Shown here: positions 61,587 to 64,000 of the stretch, in pieces
Numbering within the stretch: the first letter of the stretch is position 1
Layout of the letters: each line of letters begins with the position of its first letter
Assembly (NCBI GenBank): GCA_964588555.1
Contig: CAZPPT010000005.1
Span: 1-64,000 of the forward strand
Reading direction: 5' to 3'
DNA length: 64,000 nucleotides
Source of the DNA: JAGVWJ01 sp964588555
Lineage (GTDB): Archaea > Micrarchaeota > Micrarchaeia > Anstonellales > Bilamarchaeaceae
The notes under the pieces: model-generated
Database searches by the model: none
Seen by the model: only the letters and a program-made list of their open reading frames with translations
Told to the model about the DNA's origin: nothing
Position numbers and translations under genes: made by a program

Positions 61587-62941
61587 GGCAATCTCTTCTT
61601 TTTCAGAAAATCAAGGTCATTACGGTAAAATTCACGTACGTCCTCCATGCCAAGGAGGAGCATGAGCGGCCGTTCAAGGCTTACGCCCCATGCAAGCACC
61701 GGGTATATGCCTGCAAGCGGCTTGCTTACTTCCGGCCTGAAAATTCCCGCGCCGCCAAGCTCAAGCCACTGTTTGCGCGGCTCAAAGAATACTTCGATCT
61801 CAAGGCTTGGTTCGGTATAGGGGAAAAAGCTTGGCCGAAAACGTATTTTTTCAAAACCAAGCTTGCGATAAAATTCCTTAAGGAGCCCAAGGAGATCCCG
61901 AAACGTCGCGCCTTCCCATGCAACGATGCCCTCGACCTGCTGGAATTCTGCCAGGTGCTTGTAATCTGTTGCCTCGTTTCTGAAAACCCGCCCGATGGCA
62001 AAATATTTTTTTGGCTCATTTTTTCCCGTGAGCCGTTCAAGGTACTGTGCGCTGAGCGCCGTGGTGTGTGTCCGCAACACGAGGCGCTTTGCCTCGGCTT
62101 CCTGCCATGAATATTTCCAGCCTGCCTCGTGCGCCTTTTTGACGCGCTCAACAAGCTTTTTGTCCGGCGGCAGCCCCGTTTCTCCCTCAAGGTAAAACGT
62201 ATCCGCAAGTTCACGCGCAGGGTGGTCCTGTGGCTGGAAGAGCGCATCAAAATTCCAAAACGAACTTTGGATGATGCTTCCCTCCATCTCCTCAAAGCCA
62301 AGTTCCGCAAATATCTGCTTTATCCGTGCGCTGATGACGCTTAGCGGGTGGCGGATGCCGATATCCGCCATCTTGCTTGGCGTCTGTAAGTCGTATTCTG
62401 CCCCATGCAGTTCCTTTCCTGTGTATTCTATATATGTGGTCTTTTCACGGCTCTTCTCAATGAGCTTGCGCCTTTGGAGCTCCTCGCGTAATTCGCCCTT
62501 AATTTGTTCTCCCCTTTCAAGGAGCATGTATGCCTCAATGTATTTTTGGTTCTCTCTTTTGATTTGCTCTTCGTCCTTGAGCGGGATTAATGTGCCTTCT
62601 TTGATGTCGATATATCCCTTTACTTTTGCCCAGCGCAAGCCGATGCCCTTTTCAGAATCGCTAAGTTCCCCTATCCGTGCGCTTGCCTGGGCCTTTTGAT
62701 ATACTGCATACTCAGGCATTTTTCCACCGAAATAATAGCCCCTAAACTCTTCAGTTGCCGTTACTATTTCGCGCTCGTCCGCAAGTTCCACCGTTACGTA
62801 CCCATTTTCCTTAAGCCATTCGATTGCGCGGCGTACCGAGTCCGCATTAAGTTTGGTGCCCTCGGCAACCTGGTTAAATGTTGTTTTAACCCCTCGCCGT
62901 GCCGAGAGAAACGCAACGATTTCTTCCGATCCCTTATACAT
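61580..62941 (-). CDS. pheS: Phenylalanyl-tRNA synthetase alpha subunit
   Basis: 453 residues. The N-terminal winged-helix tRNA-binding region (GVKTTFNQVAEGTKLNADSV, RAIEWLKENGYVTVELAD) is followed by the class II core: HPLSVISARIKQIFAELGFE, motif 2 AIGRVFRNEATDYKHLAEF, SFFPYTEPSLEIEVFFEPRK with Phe-binding residues and motif 3 AWGVSLERPLMLLLG. It forms a dimer of heterodimers with PheT (45625). Genes for membrane proteins follow it with 4-7 nt overlaps, an unusual operon for a synthetase. Confidence 0.96.
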   Translation of the reverse strand: MYKGSEEIVAFLSARRGVKTTFNQVAEGTKLNADSVRRAIEWLKENGYVTVELADEREIVTATEEFRGYYFGGKMPEYAVYQKAQASARIGELSDSEKGIGLRWAKVKGYIDIKEGTLIPLKDEEQIKRENQKYIEAYMLLERGEQIKGELREELQRRKLIEKSREKTTYIEYTGKELHGAEYDLQTPSKMADIGIRHPLSVISARIKQIFAELGFEEMEGSIIQSSFWNFDALFQPQDHPARELADTFYLEGETGLPPDKKLVERVKKAHEAGWKYSWQEAEAKRLVLRTHTTALSAQYLERLTGKNEPKKYFAIGRVFRNEATDYKHLAEFQQVEGIVAWEGATFRDLLGLLKEFYRKLGFEKIRFRPSFFPYTEPSLEIEVFFEPRKQWLELGGAGIFRPEVSKPLAGIYPVLAWGVSLERPLMLLLGMEDVREFYRNDLDFLKKKRLPC

Positions 62942-62947
62942 ATCCGA

Positions 62948-63766
62948 TCATTTTTTGTATTGTATTTTTGTGATGTATATATAGCCACCTACTAATATAA
63001 TAACAAGGACGATTGCCGCAATGCCATGTTCCCCAAATACGATCCGTTCAAGGCTTTTTATAAATTCCGAGAAGAAATCCGTCACTTCCTTTCCAAGCTG
63101 CTCCTCAACCTGGAACATAAGCGAGAACCGTATCAATATCGTATTGGTCCATACGAGTTCGTTAAGGCGCTGTGGCAATTGTCCTGTCGCCCCTTCGGGA
63201 AGCGGGTTGAGTTCGGTTACAAGGTTGTTTCGAGGAAGCAGTATCCGAAGCACCACTTCCCGGTCGATGATGATGTCCCCTGCTTCGGTGTTCGTAAAAA
63301 GAAGCGCCCGCGGGTTGATCGTGTATGTGATGGTACGCGGCTTCTCACGCGTTATGAAAAACAGGCCCGTGCCCGCCATCCGTTCGCCCTTTGTATTATA
63401 TTGCGGGAGCGCCTTATATTCGATGATAAGTACGCCCCTACAGCTCCGTGCAAATGCGTTGCAGTCGCGCTGCGGCTGCGGCTTGAGCCTGAAATCCTGG
63501 ATGTCGACGGTTGTTGCATCCACGTGGAGCCGTACGTCCTTAAGCTGCGTTGCGTTTGCCCAGAATGCAAGGTTGTTGTTGTATAGGCCGCTTGTGTAAA
63601 GTGAGCTTGAAAGGTCGCCAGTAACAAGAAAACTGATCCGTTCCTGGACGCGCGCACCGCCGTTTTCATCTATTTCGTCAATGGTGATCTCCGCCTTCTC
63701 AAGGCGAAAATCAGCAAAAAATAGGCCTATGAGTAGAAGAATGCCTATTGCAAGTTTGCCCCTCAT
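62948..63766 (-). CDS. Membrane-anchored protein, DUF2207-like
   Basis: 272 residues. A signal peptide (IGILLLIGLFFADFRLEKAE) precedes an external beta-rich domain (ITIDEIDENGGARVQERISF; RTITYTINPRALLFTNTEAG) resembling the N-terminal domain of DUF2207 proteins, and a C-terminal transmembrane helix (GIAAIVLVIILVGGYIYITK) with a short basic end. Ligand and role unknown. It is first in the run of genes leading to pheS, 6 nt upstream of it. Confidence 0.65.
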   Translation of the reverse strand: MRGKLAIGILLLIGLFFADFRLEKAEITIDEIDENGGARVQERISFLVTGDLSSSLYTSGLYNNNLAFWANATQLKDVRLHVDATTVDIQDFRLKPQPQRDCNAFARSCRGVLIIEYKALPQYNTKGERMAGTGLFFITREKPRTITYTINPRALLFTNTEAGDIIIDREVVLRILLPRNNLVTELNPLPEGATGQLPQRLNELVWTNTILIRFSLMFQVEEQLGKEVTDFFSEFIKSLERIVFGEHGIAAIVLVIILVGGYIYITKIQYKK

Positions 63767-63843
63767 AAAAAAGTAACACTCTACGTAAATAAAAGCTTAT
63801 TGGCAGTCGTACTTTATTTAAAATATGCCTTTCTTATCTACGC

Positions 63844-64000
63844 ATGCGCACCGCCATCGTTTTGCTTTTGTTGGTCCTTTTTCTTTTCGGATGCACTAAT
63901 CCAGGCAGTTCAACCGCGCAAGAGCAGGAAATCCGTGCAGAACCGGGGACTGATCTTTCCTATCCTACTCGGGAAACGCCGCCTGAAGACTCAGAACTAA
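63844..64000 (+). CDS. Lipoprotein, 3' truncated by the window edge
   Basis: The frame starts at ATG 63844 with MRTAIVLLLLVLFLFGCTNP, a lipoprotein-type signal with lipobox-like LFGC, and continues with a Glu/Pro/Ser-rich linker (STAQEQEIRAEPGTD) to the end of the window. A TATTTAAAATA box lies about 25 bp upstream, supporting a leaderless start, while a longer frame in another phase across the same bases has no support. It is divergent from the 62948 gene. Only 52 residues are visible. Confidence 0.65.
   Translation, partial: MRTAIVLLLLVLFLFGCTNPGSSTAQEQEIRAEPGTDLSYPTRETPPEDSEL

Noticed and set aside
1..64000. CRISPR arrays, transposases, rRNA genes
   Set aside because: No regularly spaced direct repeats, IS-type genes or rRNA segments were seen on either strand.

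Overview
The window is archaeal chromosome. Diagnostic genes are a family B DNA polymerase, the RNA polymerase Rpo7/Spt4 pair, archaeal-type SecF-SecD, an archaeal class I CCA-adding enzyme, ADP-forming acetyl-CoA synthetase split into alpha and beta genes, an HTH_10 regulator and an intron-containing tRNA. Most starts are leaderless, with a TATA-like box centred about 24-28 bp upstream of the start codon. Genes inside operons often use GGTG or GAGG Shine-Dalgarno sequences. Short intergenic spaces, many small lineage-specific proteins and complex tRNA introns suggest a small-genome DPANN-type lineage. The phylum cannot be fixed from this window, and no rRNA, CRISPR array or transposase was seen.

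Layout. 1-11.4 kb: a PurD-like ligase carrying an intein, an EamA transporter, a pterin-dependent aromatic amino acid hydroxylase, a CoA-binding protein, a PEP-synthase-like protein, a 1060-residue secreted beta-propeller protein, a flavoprotein, a methyltransferase broken by an in-frame TGA, and an FTR1 iron permease. 11.5-15.5 kb: an iron-regulation module (two DtxR-family regulators sharing an operator with ftr1) and pyrD-pyrK. 16-17.5 kb: a VapBC-like toxin-antitoxin pair between two hairpin-rich non-coding regions. 17.5-25 kb: a radical SAM/B12 protein divergent from a PLP enzyme, small hypothetical proteins, an HTH_10 regulator, a surface protein and a protein with three tandem HTH-like repeats. 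25-35.5 kb: methyltransferase, polB, XRE regulator, rpoE/spt4, an HEAGH metalloprotease-like protein, glyS and tRNA-Met(CAT). 35.5-47.2 kb: PP2C phosphatase, secF-secD, HEAT-like proteins, lipoproteins, a frameshifted cupredoxin, purF and pheT. 47.2-64 kb: a palindrome-rich gap, acdA/acdB, purQ, an S2P-like protease, membrane proteins, cca, a kinase-like protein, a RelBE-like module and the pheS membrane-protein operon.

How it fits together. purD, purF and purQ show part of the purine pathway, and pyrD-pyrK part of the pyrimidine pathway, so the organism is not a complete nucleotide scavenger. The DtxR genes and ftr1 form a recognisable iron regulon with a shared dyad, ATTTAGG-N4-CCTAAAT. Several divergent gene pairs appear to use one symmetric TATA box in both directions. 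Two genes carry single-base lesions (9937 and about 42916), which are either pseudogenes or assembly errors. The strongest novelty candidates are the tRNA-Met gene with a second intron in its T-loop, the hairpin arrays flanking the toxin-antitoxin pair, and the triple-HTH protein whose TATA box sits inside a perfect inverted repeat.
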